Part shown: one piece after another, positions 20,372 through 35,149 of the stretch
Numbering within the stretch: the first letter of the stretch is position 1
Layout of the letters: each line of letters starts with the position of its first letter
NCBI RefSeq assembly: GCF_001293735.1
Contig: NZ_BCAH01000018.1
Location: forward strand, 1 to 64,000
Origin: Limosilactobacillus gorillae
GTDB lineage: Bacteria; Bacillota; Bacilli; Lactobacillales; Lactobacillaceae
Direction: 5' to 3'
DNA length: 64,000 bases
The notes under the pieces: generated by a model
The model's database searches: none
The model's input: the letters and a program-made list of their open reading frames with translations, nothing else
What the model was told of the DNA's origin: nothing
Translations under genes and position numbers: made by a program

Positions 20372-21167
20372 CCGGGTCTTATTTGGGAGTTATGTCCCAA
20401 TGAACGCACCGTTACACCGCTTGGATCCCCGTCTTAAGTTGGTAACCTGCTTTTGGTACGTTGTGCTCGTCTTCTTTGCTCGGGGACCGTGGACCTATCT
20501 GATGTTGGTGGCCATGCTGGCAGGGATGATTGGTCTCTCCAAGATTGCCCTGCGTCTATATTGGACGGGGATTAAGCCGCTTATATGGGTAATCGGGCTG
20601 ACGGTGGCCATCCAGATCCTCTTCTCCTCGGGCGGACATGTCTACTGGCACTGGGGATTGATGGCAATTACCAGCGCTGGGATCGCCCAGGCCTTCGTGA
20701 TCTTGGCCCGGTTCATCCTGATTGTCTTGGCCTCGACGGTTTTAACCGCCACGACCCCACCGTTGCGGCTGGCCGATGCGATCGAGTCCCTGATGAGGCC
20801 GCTCAAAAAGCTTCGGGTGCCCGTCAACCAGATTGCAATGATGATCTCAATTGCCCTGCGCTTCATTCCGACGATCATGGAAGAGGTAAGCACGATCGTT
20901 AAGGCTCAGCAGGCCCGGGGCGTTGACTTCGCGTCCGGGAGCCTCTACACCCGGGTCAAGCGGATGGTGCCAATCATGGTACCGCTGTTTATTGGCGCCT
21001 TTCGCCGGGCTGAAGACCTGGCCATGGCTATGGAGGCCCGGGGCTACGACCCTGATCAGGAACGGACCCGTTATCGTCAATTAACCTGGCAGCGCCCCGA
21101 CAGCATCGTGCTTGCGGTGGTGGTGCTTGTTTCTGCGCTCTTCTTCTTGGTTTTAGCGTTCACATAA
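20361..21167 (+). CDS. ecfT: ECF transporter transmembrane protein EcfT
   Basis: About 268 residues with five to six hydrophobic segments. Couples ATP hydrolysis by EcfA1/A2 to the toppling of substrate-specific S-components encoded elsewhere. The two coupling-helix motifs are visible as AQQARGVDF and AMEARGYDP (Ala-Arg-Gly type). Start ATG at 20361 (MMNSRVLFG) behind AGGGGGTGG; it overlaps ecfA2 by 11 bases. Specificity cannot be told, since it depends on the S-components. Confidence 0.93.
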   Translation: MMNSRVLFGSYVPMNAPLHRLDPRLKLVTCFWYVVLVFFARGPWTYLMLVAMLAGMIGLSKIALRLYWTGIKPLIWVIGLTVAIQILFSSGGHVYWHWGLMAITSAGIAQAFVILARFILIVLASTVLTATTPPLRLADAIESLMRPLKKLRVPVNQIAMMISIALRFIPTIMEEVSTIVKAQQARGVDFASGSLYTRVKRMVPIMVPLFIGAFRRAEDLAMAMEARGYDPDQERTRYRQLTWQRPDSIVLAVVVLVSALFFLVLAFT

Positions 21168-21183
21168 GAAAGGACGGTTTTTT

Positions 21184-21960
21184 GTGCACCGCTATAAGAT
21201 AACCTTTGCCTACGACGGCAGTAATTTTGCTGGCTTTCAAGTCCAACCCGGGGAACGAACGGTTCAACAGGTTCTTGAGCGGGCGGTCAATAAGATTGCC
21301 AAGAAGCCAACGCCACCGCTTCAAGTAATTGGCTCCGGGCGGACTGACGCCGGGGTGCATGCCTATGGTCAGGTGGCCCACTTTGATTTACCCTACCAGA
21401 TTCCGGGCCCAGCTTTAGTCCGGGCGCTCAACTCCAGCCTACCACTGGACGTATTGGTCAAGGAAGCGACGGAGGTTTCCGCCGACTTCCACGCCCGCTT
21501 TGGCGCCCACCACAAGCGCTACCGCTACCGGGTAGTGGGGGGCGAGTTTACCAACCCCTTCAAGCGCAAGTACACCGGCCACTTCAAGTACCCGGTTAAC
21601 GTTGAGAAAATGCAAGCCGCCGCTAAGGACCTGGTTGGCGAACACGATTTCACCTCCTTTGTCGCGTCAGGATCCCAGGCCGTGAGCAATGTTCGTCGCA
21701 TTGATGAGGTCACGGTAGTTAAGGATGAGGAAAATGACGAGGTGGTGTTTGACTTCGTTGGGAACGGCTTTTTGTACAACCAGGTCCGGATCATGGTTGC
21801 CTTCTTGCTAGAAATTGGCAACGGGCGGCGGCCGGTCAGCGACGTCAAACGGGTGCTAGCGGCCAAGAATCGTGACCTGGCCCGGGGAACGGCCCCGGCT
21901 AGCGGTCTTTACCTGATGGAGGTCACCTACGATTCCCCGGTGAATTCACAAAATAATTGA
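21184..21960 (+). CDS. truA: tRNA pseudouridine(38-40) synthase
   Basis: 258 residues, isomerises uridines 38-40 in the anticodon arm. Catalytic Asp in GSGRTDAGVHA; substrate segment HKRYRYRVVGG; NGFLYNQVRIMV near the C-terminus. Start is GTG at 21184 after AAAGGACGG. The stop codon lies inside the -35 box of the rplM promoter. Confidence 0.96.
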   Translation: MHRYKITFAYDGSNFAGFQVQPGERTVQQVLERAVNKIAKKPTPPLQVIGSGRTDAGVHAYGQVAHFDLPYQIPGPALVRALNSSLPLDVLVKEATEVSADFHARFGAHHKRYRYRVVGGEFTNPFKRKYTGHFKYPVNVEKMQAAAKDLVGEHDFTSFVASGSQAVSNVRRIDEVTVVKDEENDEVVFDFVGNGFLYNQVRIMVAFLLEIGNGRRPVSDVKRVLAAKNRDLARGTAPASGLYLMEVTYDSPVNSQNN

Positions 21961-21985
21961 CGATCGCCGGTTTAACGAGTAAACT
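21957..21985 (+). promoter_or_regulatory. Promoter of rplM-rpsI
   Basis: TTGACG (21957-21962), 17 bases, TAAACT (21980-21985). The -35 box contains the truA stop codon. A 7-bp inverted repeat (CGAGTAA at 21976-21982, TTACTCG at 22012-22018) overlaps the -10 region, with ATGG/CCAT nested inside. An L13 leader RNA is known before rplM in Firmicutes, but a transcript from this promoter would lack the left arm, so the repeat is either an operator or functional only in read-through RNA. Confidence 0.55.
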
Positions 21986-22066
21986 ACTAAATGGTATTTC
22001 TTTTCCATAAATTACTCGGTACACAATTTATTGTAAAAGAAAGACAAATATTGGAGGAACTTAATC

Positions 22067-22510
22067 GTGAGAACGACATACATGGCAAAACCTGGTCAAG
22101 TTGACCGTAAGTGGTACGTTGTTGATGCTAAGGGCATTTCCCTTGGTCGTTTGGCTTCTACTGTTGCAGCTATTCTGCGCGGTAAGAACAAGCCAACCTT
22201 CACTCCGCACGTTGACACTGGTGACTACGTTATCGTTATCAATGCCGCAGAAGTTAAGTTAACTGGTAAGAAGGCTACTGGGAAGATCTACTACCGTCAC
22301 TCCAACCACCCAGGTGGTTTGAAGCAACGTACGGCCGGCGACTTCCTCGCTAAGGATCCTGAAAAGATGGTTGAACAAACTATCAAGGGGATGCTTCCTC
22401 ACACTCCGCTCGGCCGGAAGATGGGGATGAAGCTGCACGTTTACGCTGGTGAAAACCACAACCAAGCAGCTCAAAAGCCAGAAGTACTCGACATCACTAA
22501 CTTAATCTAA
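22067..22510 (+). CDS. rplM: 50S ribosomal protein L13
   Basis: 147 residues, an early assembly protein. [16 protein letters not shown] and [19 protein letters not shown]-type segments are typical. The GTG at 22067 behind TTGGAGGAA gives [10 protein letters not shown], the usual start; an ATG five codons on is the alternative. Co-transcribed with rpsI. Confidence 0.97.
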   Translation: MRTTYMAKPGQVDRKWYVVDAKGISLGRLASTVAAILRGKNKPTFTPHVDTGDYVIVINAAEVKLTGKKATGKIYYRHSNHPGGLKQRTAGDFLAKDPEKMVEQTIKGMLPHTPLGRKMGMKLHVYAGENHNQAAQKPEVLDITNLI

Positions 22511-22523
22511 GGAGGGAACGGAA

Positions 22524-22919
22524 TTGGCTCAACAAGTACAATACAGCGGTACTGGACGTCGTAAGGATGCAACCGCACGCGTTCGTTTAGTGCCAGGTTC
22601 TGGTAACATCACTATGAACGGCAAGGCAATCGAAGACTATATTCCGTTTGCCAACTTACGTGCCATCGTTAACCAACCATTTGCCGTAACTAAGACGGAA
22701 GGTCAATACGATGTCTTGGTAAACGTAAACGGTGGTGGCTTCTCCGGTCAAGCCGGTGCTACCCGTCACGGGATTGCCCGCGCATTACTGGCCGTTGACC
22801 CTGACTTCCGTGATGCCTTGAAGAAGGCGGGTCTCTTAACTCGGGACTCACGGATGAAGGAACGTCGTAAGCCAGGTCTCAAGAAGGCCCGTAAGGCTTC
22901 ACAGTTCAGCAAGCGTTAA
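22524..22919 (+). CDS. rpsI: 30S ribosomal protein S9
   Basis: 131 residues, whose C-terminal tail (ending QFSKR) contacts P-site t[19 protein letters not shown] at the start and [18 protein letters not shown] near the end are diagnostic. Start is TTG at 22524 after AAGGAGGG. Closed by a bidirectional terminator. Confidence 0.97.
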   Translation: MAQQVQYSGTGRRKDATARVRLVPGSGNITMNGKAIEDYIPFANLRAIVNQPFAVTKTEGQYDVLVNVNGGGFSGQAGATRHGIARALLAVDPDFRDALKKAGLLTRDSRMKERRKPGLKKARKASQFSKR

Positions 22920-22940
22920 TCATTTATTATCGCTTATCAA

Positions 22941-22970
22941 AAAGCACCGACTTGTGTCGGTGCTTTTTTT
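22941..22970. terminator. Bidirectional terminator after rpsI
   Basis: Arms AAAGCACCGA (22941-22950) and TCGGTGCTTT (22957-22966), with T runs on both strands. It serves rpsI and the convergent phosphodiesterase gene. Confidence 0.9.
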
Positions 22971-22986
22971 GTAGTCGTATATTTGT

Positions 22987-24090
22987 CTACTTAAGGGTAA
23001 AGGTTAGCTTGACCGGGTTGTGGTCAGCGTAGTCAAAGTTGGTGTTGAGGTTGGTGGCGGTGGCCCGAACGTTTGAGGAGACCAAGAAACCGTCACAAAC
23101 GGTCCGGTAGTTGACTCCTGGGTGATAGGCAATATCGGTTGAGCGCACGGTCGGGACGGTTTCCTGGTTGGTCGCCTTGATTATCGTGAAGTGTTTGGCG
23201 ACCATGTCTTGGTCGAGCACCGAGATCCAGTCGGGGACCCGTTCTTGGCTAGCGAAGTGGGTCAGCATGTCCTTGCCTAGGGCGTGGTTGTAATCTCCCC
23301 CGACAATCACGTAGTTGCCGTTCTGGTAGGCCTTTTCAATCACCGCGTTCAATAATTTCATCTGGGCCTTTCGCATCTGGCCGCCCTTGTCATAGGCCGA
23401 CATGTGACTGTTGATCAAAAGCAGGGACTTACCGTTATTGACCGGGATGGTGGTAATTGAAAAGCAGCGGTCGAGGTCGGTAAAGCGTGAGATGAAGCTG
23501 GTGGTGACCGGGTACTTACGCCGGGTTGCCGTCGTAATCTGGTAGCGGCTGAGCGTCAAGAGGCCGGACTGGACGCTTCCGTGCGGATCGGTTAATGGCC
23601 ACATCAGGAAGGCCGAGTGGAAGTTGTTGGCAAAAACATGGCCGTAGCCCTTAAACGACTGTTCGAGGATTCGGACCTGATTGACGTGCTTTGAGCGGGT
23701 TGAATTCGTGTCGATTTCTTGGAAGAGCATGAAGTCAGGGTGCTGGGTTTGCATGACCTTGACAACGCCCTTAGTGTCATTCAGAACGGTCGTCTTACTT
23801 GCCGCCGTTCCGCGCTTGCCCCGCGTCTTAGTACCATTTTTCAATTCACCTTCGTCCATGAAGAAGCTGAACTGGTGGTTGTATGCCCCAAAGCCAACGT
23901 TATAGGTGGTAGTGGTGTAATTCTTACCCACCGTCAGTTTGGCTGCCTGGTTATTGCCCACCTTTAGACTCTGGTGGTCAGGGATCCGGTAGTACTGGTG
24001 TTGCATGTACAAGACGTAGCCTAGGATGGCCACGGTTAAAACGGCCACCACGCACAGCAGGGTAGTGACGGTCCTCTTAAAAGCTTTCAC
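22987..24090 (-). CDS. Membrane-anchored endonuclease/exonuclease/phosphatase family protein
   Basis: 367 residues. One hydrophobic segment (about 8-30) without a lipobox puts the enzyme domain outside the cell. The catalytic fold is of the EEP superfamily: TYNVGFGAYN, the metal-binding Glu in LFQEID, NSHMSA, GGDYNH and the final DHNPV His-Asp pair are in the expected order. Such proteins include phosphodiesterases, sphingomyelinases and nucleases; the substrate cannot be told, and extracellular nuclease or phospholipase activity is a guess. Start GTG at 24090 with GAGGAAG in front. Single gene, convergent with rpsI. Confidence 0.8.
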   Translation of the reverse strand: MKAFKRTVTTLLCVVAVLTVAILGYVLYMQHQYYRIPDHQSLKVGNNQAAKLTVGKNYTTTTYNVGFGAYNHQFSFFMDEGELKNGTKTRGKRGTAASKTTVLNDTKGVVKVMQTQHPDFMLFQEIDTNSTRSKHVNQVRILEQSFKGYGHVFANNFHSAFLMWPLTDPHGSVQSGLLTLSRYQITTATRRKYPVTTSFISRFTDLDRCFSITTIPVNNGKSLLLINSHMSAYDKGGQMRKAQMKLLNAVIEKAYQNGNYVIVGGDYNHALGKDMLTHFASQERVPDWISVLDQDMVAKHFTIIKATNQETVPTVRSTDIAYHPGVNYRTVCDGFLVSSNVRATATNLNTNFDYADHNPVKLTFTLK

Positions 24091-24326
24091 TGATTTGAAC
24101 TTCCTCGTTGTTGTTTGGCCCTATCATATCAGATTGGTGGGTGGGACTTAAAGAAGGGATTAAGTAAAACGGCAGCGCCCGTTTTGAAATGCTTGCCACG
24201 TGACTCAAAAGAACGAGGGGCGCCGGACAGTTATCCACAAATTAAATTATAGTATGAAAAATGACTAGCTAAGCATTGTGAAGGATGATACAATCATAAC
24301 CGTAATTAAGAGTTCACAATTCATGA

Positions 24327-25124
<798 letters not shown>

Positions 25125-25144
25125 AATTAAAGAGCGCAATCATC

Positions 25145-25184
25145 AAATAAGGGAGTGTGACAGCCTTGCCACACCCCCTTATTT
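25145..25184 (+). terminator. Terminator after butA
   Basis: 15-bp arms starting AAATAAGGG (25145) and ending CCCTTATTT (25184) with one mismatch, then TTAGTTG. Strong hairpin; it may act in both directions. Confidence 0.8.
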
Positions 25185-25280
25185 AGTTGATAAAACTTCG
25201 GTAAAAATTAGTAATCTTTCAGTAATAAATGCGGTAAGATGAATGTATGATTATCTGAATAAACCTGAGGAGGAGAATTT

Positions 25281-25898
25281 GTGGCTAAGCGAAAGAGACG
25301 CACGAAGAAGGGGGGCCAAAAGAAGGCCTATTGGCTGGTTGCCGTTCTGATCATCTTAATTGCCCTGATGGGGGGGTACGTGGGTTACCATTTATACCAA
25401 CGCCACGTACAAGAGCAGATCATCGAAAGACAGCAAAATGCTAAAAGACTCTTTATCAAGGAGATCGCCCCGGAGGCCCAGGCAATGCAAAAGCAGTACC
25501 ACGTGATGGCCTCAATCACCATGGCACAAGCAATCCTGGAGTCGGACTGGGGGTCGTCGGATCTGGCGGCCAAGTACCACAACCTGTTTGGGATTAAAGG
25601 GACCGGCGCCGATTCCAAAGAGTTATCGACTAAGGAATACGTTAACGGTAAGTGGGTCGTGACCAAGGGCCGGTTCAAGGTCTATGATTCCTGGGACGAT
25701 TCAATCGCTGATCACACCAAGCTGATGCTTAATGGGACCGACACTAATAATCAGAATTACCAAAGCGTAGTTAATGCCACGACTTACCAACAGGCGGCCG
25801 TTGCCCTGCAAGACGCTGGGTACGCAACTGATCCTGATTACGCCTCCAAGTTAATTAACGTGATTAAGTCCTACAACCTTGACAAGTATGATGAATAA
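25281..25898 (+). CDS. Membrane-anchored glucosaminidase (GH73-type peptidoglycan hydrolase)
   Basis: 205 residues. Basic N-terminus (KRKRRTKKGGQKK), one membrane segment (about 17-37), then a glucosaminidase domain. MAQAILESDWGSSDLA contains the proposed catalytic Glu of family GH73; YHNLFGIKG and the YASKLINVI end are typical. It would cleave the N-acetylglucosaminyl bond of cell-wall glycan while held in the membrane. No SH3b or LysM wall-binding repeats. Start GTG at 25281 after GAGGAGGA. Followed after 15 bases by xpt, which may be co-transcribed by chance. Confidence 0.85.
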   Translation: MAKRKRRTKKGGQKKAYWLVAVLIILIALMGGYVGYHLYQRHVQEQIIERQQNAKRLFIKEIAPEAQAMQKQYHVMASITMAQAILESDWGSSDLAAKYHNLFGIKGTGADSKELSTKEYVNGKWVVTKGRFKVYDSWDDSIADHTKLMLNGTDTNNQNYQSVVNATTYQQAAVALQDAGYATDPDYASKLINVIKSYNLDKYDE

Positions 25899-26501
<603 letters not shown>

Positions 26502-26502
26502 G

Positions 26503-27681
26503 ATGGCTGGACAAAACCTCTTATCGCAAGGAAAGACACTTGGGATCATTGGTTTAAGCAGTAAGGATTGGCCAATGCTGGTGGCGGCCAAGAAACTAGG
26601 CTTAACGGTGGGGGTCTACGTTGATCACGCCCAGCCCCAGCTGACCAAGCTAGCGGACTTCACGATTGTGGGCAACTACCGCGACCGCGATAAACTAACC
26701 GAGTTCGGCCAAAACAGTGATTTGGTGGTTTATGCCAGCCCGTTGATCGCCCCGGTCGCCATCAAGTACCTCACTAACTTCACCCTGGTACCCCAGGGCT
26801 TAGAGGCACTTGAAATCGCTCAGGACCGCCTGATGGCGCGGGCCCTTTTGGATGAGATCAACGTCAATGTCTCGCCCTACGTAACCGTGGTTTCCCTTGA
26901 TGATATCTACCAATCAATCGATTCAATCGGCTACCCAGCCATTCTAAAGCCCATTCAGCGGGGCGTGGGTGAACGAAGCCTGCAGATCAACCGCCAAGCG
27001 GACATCGCCTACGCGGACAACTACATTCAGGGTGGCGCCTACCTCCTGGCGTCCTGGATTGATCACGACGCCGAATACAACCTGACGGTGGCTACTGACG
27101 GCCAACAGGTAATGACCTTCCCACTGGTGGAGGAGTTCTTCAACGAAGACCGTGAGCTGATCGAGGCTACGACCCCAACCCAGGTATCGGAGGCCATGAA
27201 AGACGAGATGGAACGGATCGCAACCGAAATTGCCAAGAAGCTTGGCTACCGGGGGGTAATCACGGTTCGCTTCTACGTCACTTCGTCCGGGGCTTTATAC
27301 ATTAGCTCCTTTGACCTGGCGCCAACCATCTCGGGGAACATTTTCGAGCAGGTCACGGAGGTTAACCAGTATGAACAGTTCTTACGAGTGGTCGGGGGGA
27401 TGGCCCTTCACGAGCTGCACGCACTACAACCGGCCGTGCTGGTGCCTCTTTACAATGATCAATTAGCATCGGCCGCCTACCAGCAGGTCCTAAAGGAGAA
27501 TTGGCAGTTCGCCTTCTTCCCCGATGATGAACCCCGTCGCAAGGATGTTAAGGGAGTGGCCTGGGTGACTGGAGGGCCGACGGCAATGGTTAACGACCTC
27601 TTAAATCAGGTTGACGCAACGGAAATTCTTCGTCCCTTAACCACCACTACGGCTGATGAGGAAGAGTCCGATCACGAATAA
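26503..27681 (+). CDS. PurK-like ATP-grasp protein
   Basis: 392 residues. Resembles N5-carboxyaminoimidazole ribonucleotide synthase (PurK): N-terminal Rossmann-like GIIGLSSKDWPML, central ATP-grasp with PAILKPIQRGVGERS and later GVITVRFYVTSSGALYISSFDLAPTISG in place of the usual PurK strand with NE(I/L)APRPHNSG. The metal-binding Glu-Asn of that strand reads differently (FDLAPTISG), so activity as a true PurK is doubtful. It stands alone beside xpt rather than in a pur operon. Start ATG at 26503, just after the xpt stop, with GGAAGGGG as site. It may be a paralogue with a changed substrate. Confidence 0.7.
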   Translation: MAGQNLLSQGKTLGIIGLSSKDWPMLVAAKKLGLTVGVYVDHAQPQLTKLADFTIVGNYRDRDKLTEFGQNSDLVVYASPLIAPVAIKYLTNFTLVPQGLEALEIAQDRLMARALLDEINVNVSPYVTVVSLDDIYQSIDSIGYPAILKPIQRGVGERSLQINRQADIAYADNYIQGGAYLLASWIDHDAEYNLTVATDGQQVMTFPLVEEFFNEDRELIEATTPTQVSEAMKDEMERIATEIAKKLGYRGVITVRFYVTSSGALYISSFDLAPTISGNIFEQVTEVNQYEQFLRVVGGMALHELHALQPAVLVPLYNDQLASAAYQQVLKENWQFAFFPDDEPRRKDVKGVAWVTGGPTAMVNDLLNQVDATEILRPLTTTTADEEESDHE

Positions 27682-27732
27682 GTAATTAAAGGGGAACCCA
27701 GATGCATCCACGGGGGTATTTCCCGGGAAATT

Positions 27733-27741
27733 TGGTATAAT
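27733..27741 (+). promoter_or_regulatory. Extended -10 promoter of pcrA-ligA-camS
   Basis: TGGTATAAT: TATAAT at 27736-27741 with TG one base upstream. The -35 region is weak. Lies in the 100-base gap after the PurK-like gene. Confidence 0.6.
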
Positions 27742-27779
27742 GGAAGTCACGATTTACTACAGAGAGGATGGTACCAGGC

Positions 27780-32091
<4,312 letters not shown>

Positions 32092-32093
32092 AC

Positions 32094-33197
32094 GTGCGAG
32101 TAAAGAAAATCGTCTTGGCGGCGGCTTTGACCATGGTGGCCGCCGTGACGCTTGCCGGTTGTGGCAAGAAAAGCTCGAGTGTGACAACCACCGGGTCAAC
32201 CAGTGGTAACTACCAAGGGGTGATTGAAGACGGTCGCTACAAGACCAGTAAGGCCCGGGGGGTTAATACCGCCCAAAACAGCAATGTGAACAACCTTAAG
32301 GCCTTTGAAGCCGGGTTGACCAACGTTTCAAAACAGGTTTTCTCCACCAAGAGCTACATCTTCCAAGAGGGCCAGTACCTGTCCTCAGGCACCCTGGAAA
32401 ACTGGTTAGGCCGCAAGACCTCCAGTAACCCGACCGGTTTAAACCCGGCCAAGGGGAAGAGCAGCGATCCGAACCCAGTGTACATCCAGCAGATTGAAGA
32501 ACAGGATTACATGCAACAAAGCGGCGATTCCCTTAAGCTGAAGGGGATTGTGATCGGGATCGGGGTCAACAGCGAGTACACCTACCAAAAGACCACCGGT
32601 GGCCCGAACTACACTAAAGACATCTCGGATGCTGAGGTGCAAAAGCAGGGGAAGCTGGCCGCCCAAAAGATCTTGAAGCGGCTCCGGGAACGGAAGAGCC
32701 TGAAGAACGTGCCGATCGTGATCGCCCTGTTCAAGCAGGCACCGGACGATTCCCTGGTCGGCGGGACCTTCTTCGCCTATAGTAAGAACGATGGTGACAC
32801 CATTTCGTCATGGAAGAGCCTGAATTACAAGGCGGTAGTCCTGCCCAAGGCAAGTGACGCCACATCCAACGAAGCCAGTGATCAATCCGATAACTCCAAC
32901 TTCACTAACTTTAAGACCCAAATCCAGTCCTTCTTCCCGAACCTGAGTGGGGTGACGGCCCAGGCCGAGTACCAGAATAACTCGCTTTCCGGGATGAACA
33001 TCACGGTTACCACGCAGTTCTACAGTCAAACTGAAATTCAATCCTTCACGGAATACATCCTGCAGGCCGCTAAGAAGTACCTGCCAAGTGGGATTCCAAT
33101 TGAAATCAAGATTGAATCATCAAACGGGATTCAGGCGGTGGTCTTCCGCAATTCCGGCTCCAGCTCTTACCAAGTTCACGTCTTTGGTGCTTACTAA
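32094..33197 (+). CDS. camS: CamS family sex pheromone lipoprotein
   Basis: 367 residues. Lipoprotein signal with lipobox LAGC (Cys23). The rest is a two-part CamS domain. In enterococci and staphylococci the cleaved signal peptide yields a plasmid-transfer pheromone (cAM373), while the mature lipoprotein has no firmly known function. Start GTG at 32094, two bases after the ligA stop, with AAGGAGG in the ligA end. Operon with pcrA and ligA, ended by a strong terminator. Confidence 0.92.
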   Translation: MRVKKIVLAAALTMVAAVTLAGCGKKSSSVTTTGSTSGNYQGVIEDGRYKTSKARGVNTAQNSNVNNLKAFEAGLTNVSKQVFSTKSYIFQEGQYLSSGTLENWLGRKTSSNPTGLNPAKGKSSDPNPVYIQQIEEQDYMQQSGDSLKLKGIVIGIGVNSEYTYQKTTGGPNYTKDISDAEVQKQGKLAAQKILKRLRERKSLKNVPIVIALFKQAPDDSLVGGTFFAYSKNDGDTISSWKSLNYKAVVLPKASDATSNEASDQSDNSNFTNFKTQIQSFFPNLSGVTAQAEYQNNSLSGMNITVTTQFYSQTEIQSFTEYILQAAKKYLPSGIPIEIKIESSNGIQAVVFRNSGSSSYQVHVFGAY

Positions 33198-33223
33198 TCT
33201 AATGAGTTGAACATGATCAGAGA

Positions 33224-33263
33224 ACCCCGGCGTTCATCAAAAAACGCCGGGGTCCTTCTTTTT
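33224..33263 (+). terminator. Terminator after camS
   Basis: Arms ACCCCGGCGTT (33224-33234) and AACGCCGGGGT (33243-33253), then CCTTCTTTTTT. Confidence 0.92.
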
Positions 33264-33297
33264 TAGCGGGGCTTGAGTTAATAAGTTGCCCTAATTG

Positions 33298-33306
33298 TGA
33301 TAAAAT
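33298..33306 (+). promoter_or_regulatory. Extended -10 promoter of gatCAB
   Basis: TGATAAAAT: TAAAAT at 33301-33306 with TG one base upstream; -35 region weak (TTAATA). Lies right after the camS terminator. Confidence 0.5.
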
Positions 33307-33354
33307 AAGGGATTGTATAAATCATCAATGCAGATAGGAAAAGAGGTTGAGAGA

Positions 33355-33675
33355 ATGGCTGAGCAATTAGACCGGCAACAGGTCGAACACGTTGCGGACC
33401 TGGCCAAGCTTTCGTTTACTGATGCGGAACTGGCTAAGTTCACTCCCCAACTCGAAGAAATCGTTGGCTTGTTTAATGACCTGGCAGAGGTCGACACGAC
33501 GGGCGTTGAACCAATGACCACGCCGACGACCGAGGTCAACGTGATGCGCGAAGACGTAGCGGTGCAGAGTAGTGATGAAGAACGAAAAGCCCTGCTTGAT
33601 AACGCACCGGAAACGGCGAACGGCTTAATCAAGGTGCCAGCAATCATCGACGAAAGCGAGGACGGAGAAGAGTAA
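33355..33675 (+). CDS. gatC: Asp-tRNA(Asn)/Glu-tRNA(Gln) amidotransferase subunit C
   Basis: 106 residues, a belt-like subunit that holds GatA and GatB together. [18 protein letters not shown] and the C-terminal [18 protein letters not shown] are typical. ATG at 33355 after AAGAGGTTGAG. It overlaps gatA by one base (TAATG), so translation is coupled. Confidence 0.96.
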   Translation: MAEQLDRQQVEHVADLAKLSFTDAELAKFTPQLEEIVGLFNDLAEVDTTGVEPMTTPTTEVNVMREDVAVQSSDEERKALLDNAPETANGLIKVPAIIDESEDGEE

Positions 33676-35138
33676 TGACTTTTTACGGTAAAGACATTTC
33701 GGGCCTGCACGCCGATTTGGTTGCGAAGAAGGTTAGCGCCACTGAATTAACCAAGGCGGCCTTTGACCGGATCCAGGCCACCGACGATCAAGTGCAAGCC
33801 TTTTTGGCCTTAAATAAGGAGGCAGCCTTAAAGCAAGCGGCCGAACTGGACCAAGCGGGAATTGCCGCGGATCAGCTACTGGCCGGAATTCCGCTGGCCA
33901 TTAAGGACAACATCGTTACCAAGGGCCTGACGACGACGGCGGCTTCCAAGATCCTGGAGAACTTCAAGCCGGTTTACGACGCCACCGTGGTTGAAAAGTT
34001 GAATAAGGCGGGGGCGATCACGGTCGGGAAGGTTAACCTGGACGAATTTGCCATGGGTTCCTCGACCGAAAATTCAGCCTTTCAGACGACCAAGAACCCG
34101 TGGGATCTGACCCGGGTGCCGGGTGGTTCGTCTGGTGGCTCGGCTGCGGCCGTGGCAGCTGGCGATGTTTTAGGGGCGCTGGGCTCTGACACCGGTGGTT
34201 CGATCCGGATGCCCGCCTCCTTCACCGGGACGGTCGGAATGAAGCCAACTTACGGGCGGGTTTCCCGTTGGGGCTTGATCGCCTTTGCGTCCTCCTTTGA
34301 CCAGATCGGCTGGCTGACCCAAACCGTTAAGGATAACGCCATTTTGATGAGTGCCATTGCCGGACTTGATGAACGCGACATGACCAGTGCCAACCAAATG
34401 GTACCGGACTTTGCCGCCGGCTTGAACGATCAGGCTGACATCAAGGGCATGAAGATCGCCGTTCCGCGTGAATACATGGAAGGCGTTGACGACGACGTTC
34501 GCGAAGTGATTGAAAACAGCTTAAAGCATCTTGAATCACTGGGCGCAACGATCGATGAGGTTTCTCTGCCGCACACCAAGTACGGGGTACCGGCTTACTA
34601 CATCCTGGCCTCTTCGGAAGCCTCCTCCAACCTACAACGGTTTGACGGCATTCGTTACGGCTTCCGGGCCGATGACGTCAAGAATCTGGAGGACGTTTAC
34701 GTTAAGACCCGTTCCCAAGGCTTTGGGGATGAAGTTAAGCGCCGGATCATGCTGGGGACCTTCTCCCTGTCCGCTGGGTTCTACGACGCCTACTTCAACA
34801 AGGCCGCCAAGGTTCGGCGCCTGATCGCCCAGGACTTTGACAAGGTCTTCAAGGACTACGACTTGATTGTCGGGCCAACCGGGACCAGCACGGCCTTCAA
34901 GATTGGGGCTGAAATTGCCGATCCAAAGCAAATGTACTTTAACGACGTTTTGACCGTGACCTTGAACATGGCCGGCCTGCCGGGAATGTCGATTCCTGCC
35001 GGCTTCTCTAAGGACAACAAGATGCCGGTCGGCCTGCAGTTGATCGGGAAACGCTTTGACGAAGCGACGATCTACAAGGCCGGTTACGTCTTTGAACAGA
35101 CGACCGACTTCCACAAGCAAACGCCAGAATTAGGATAG
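33675..35138 (+). CDS. gatA: Asp-tRNA(Asn)/Glu-tRNA(Gln) amidotransferase subunit A
   Basis: 487 residues. Amidase that releases ammonia from glutamine for amidation of misacylated tRNA. Catalytic Ser-cisSer-Lys: Lys in [11 protein letters not shown], the glycine-serine stretch [14 protein letters not shown] and [12 protein letters not shown]. Full length. One-base overlap with gatC, 11-base gap to gatB. Confidence 0.97.
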   Translation: MTFYGKDISGLHADLVAKKVSATELTKAAFDRIQATDDQVQAFLALNKEAALKQAAELDQAGIAADQLLAGIPLAIKDNIVTKGLTTTAASKILENFKPVYDATVVEKLNKAGAITVGKVNLDEFAMGSSTENSAFQTTKNPWDLTRVPGGSSGGSAAAVAAGDVLGALGSDTGGSIRMPASFTGTVGMKPTYGRVSRWGLIAFASSFDQIGWLTQTVKDNAILMSAIAGLDERDMTSANQMVPDFAAGLNDQADIKGMKIAVPREYMEGVDDDVREVIENSLKHLESLGATIDEVSLPHTKYGVPAYYILASSEASSNLQRFDGIRYGFRADDVKNLEDVYVKTRSQGFGDEVKRRIMLGTFSLSAGFYDAYFNKAAKVRRLIAQDFDKVFKDYDLIVGPTGTSTAFKIGAEIADPKQMYFNDVLTVTLNMAGLPGMSIPAGFSKDNKMPVGLQLIGKRFDEATIYKAGYVFEQTTDFHKQTPELG

Positions 35139-35149
35139 GGGGAACGTTA

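Noticed and set aside
34632-35120. Minus-strand frames inside gatA and similar ones inside gatB, pcrA and the rRNA methyltransferase gene
   Set aside because: Antisense shadows of conserved GC-rich genes with no start signals.
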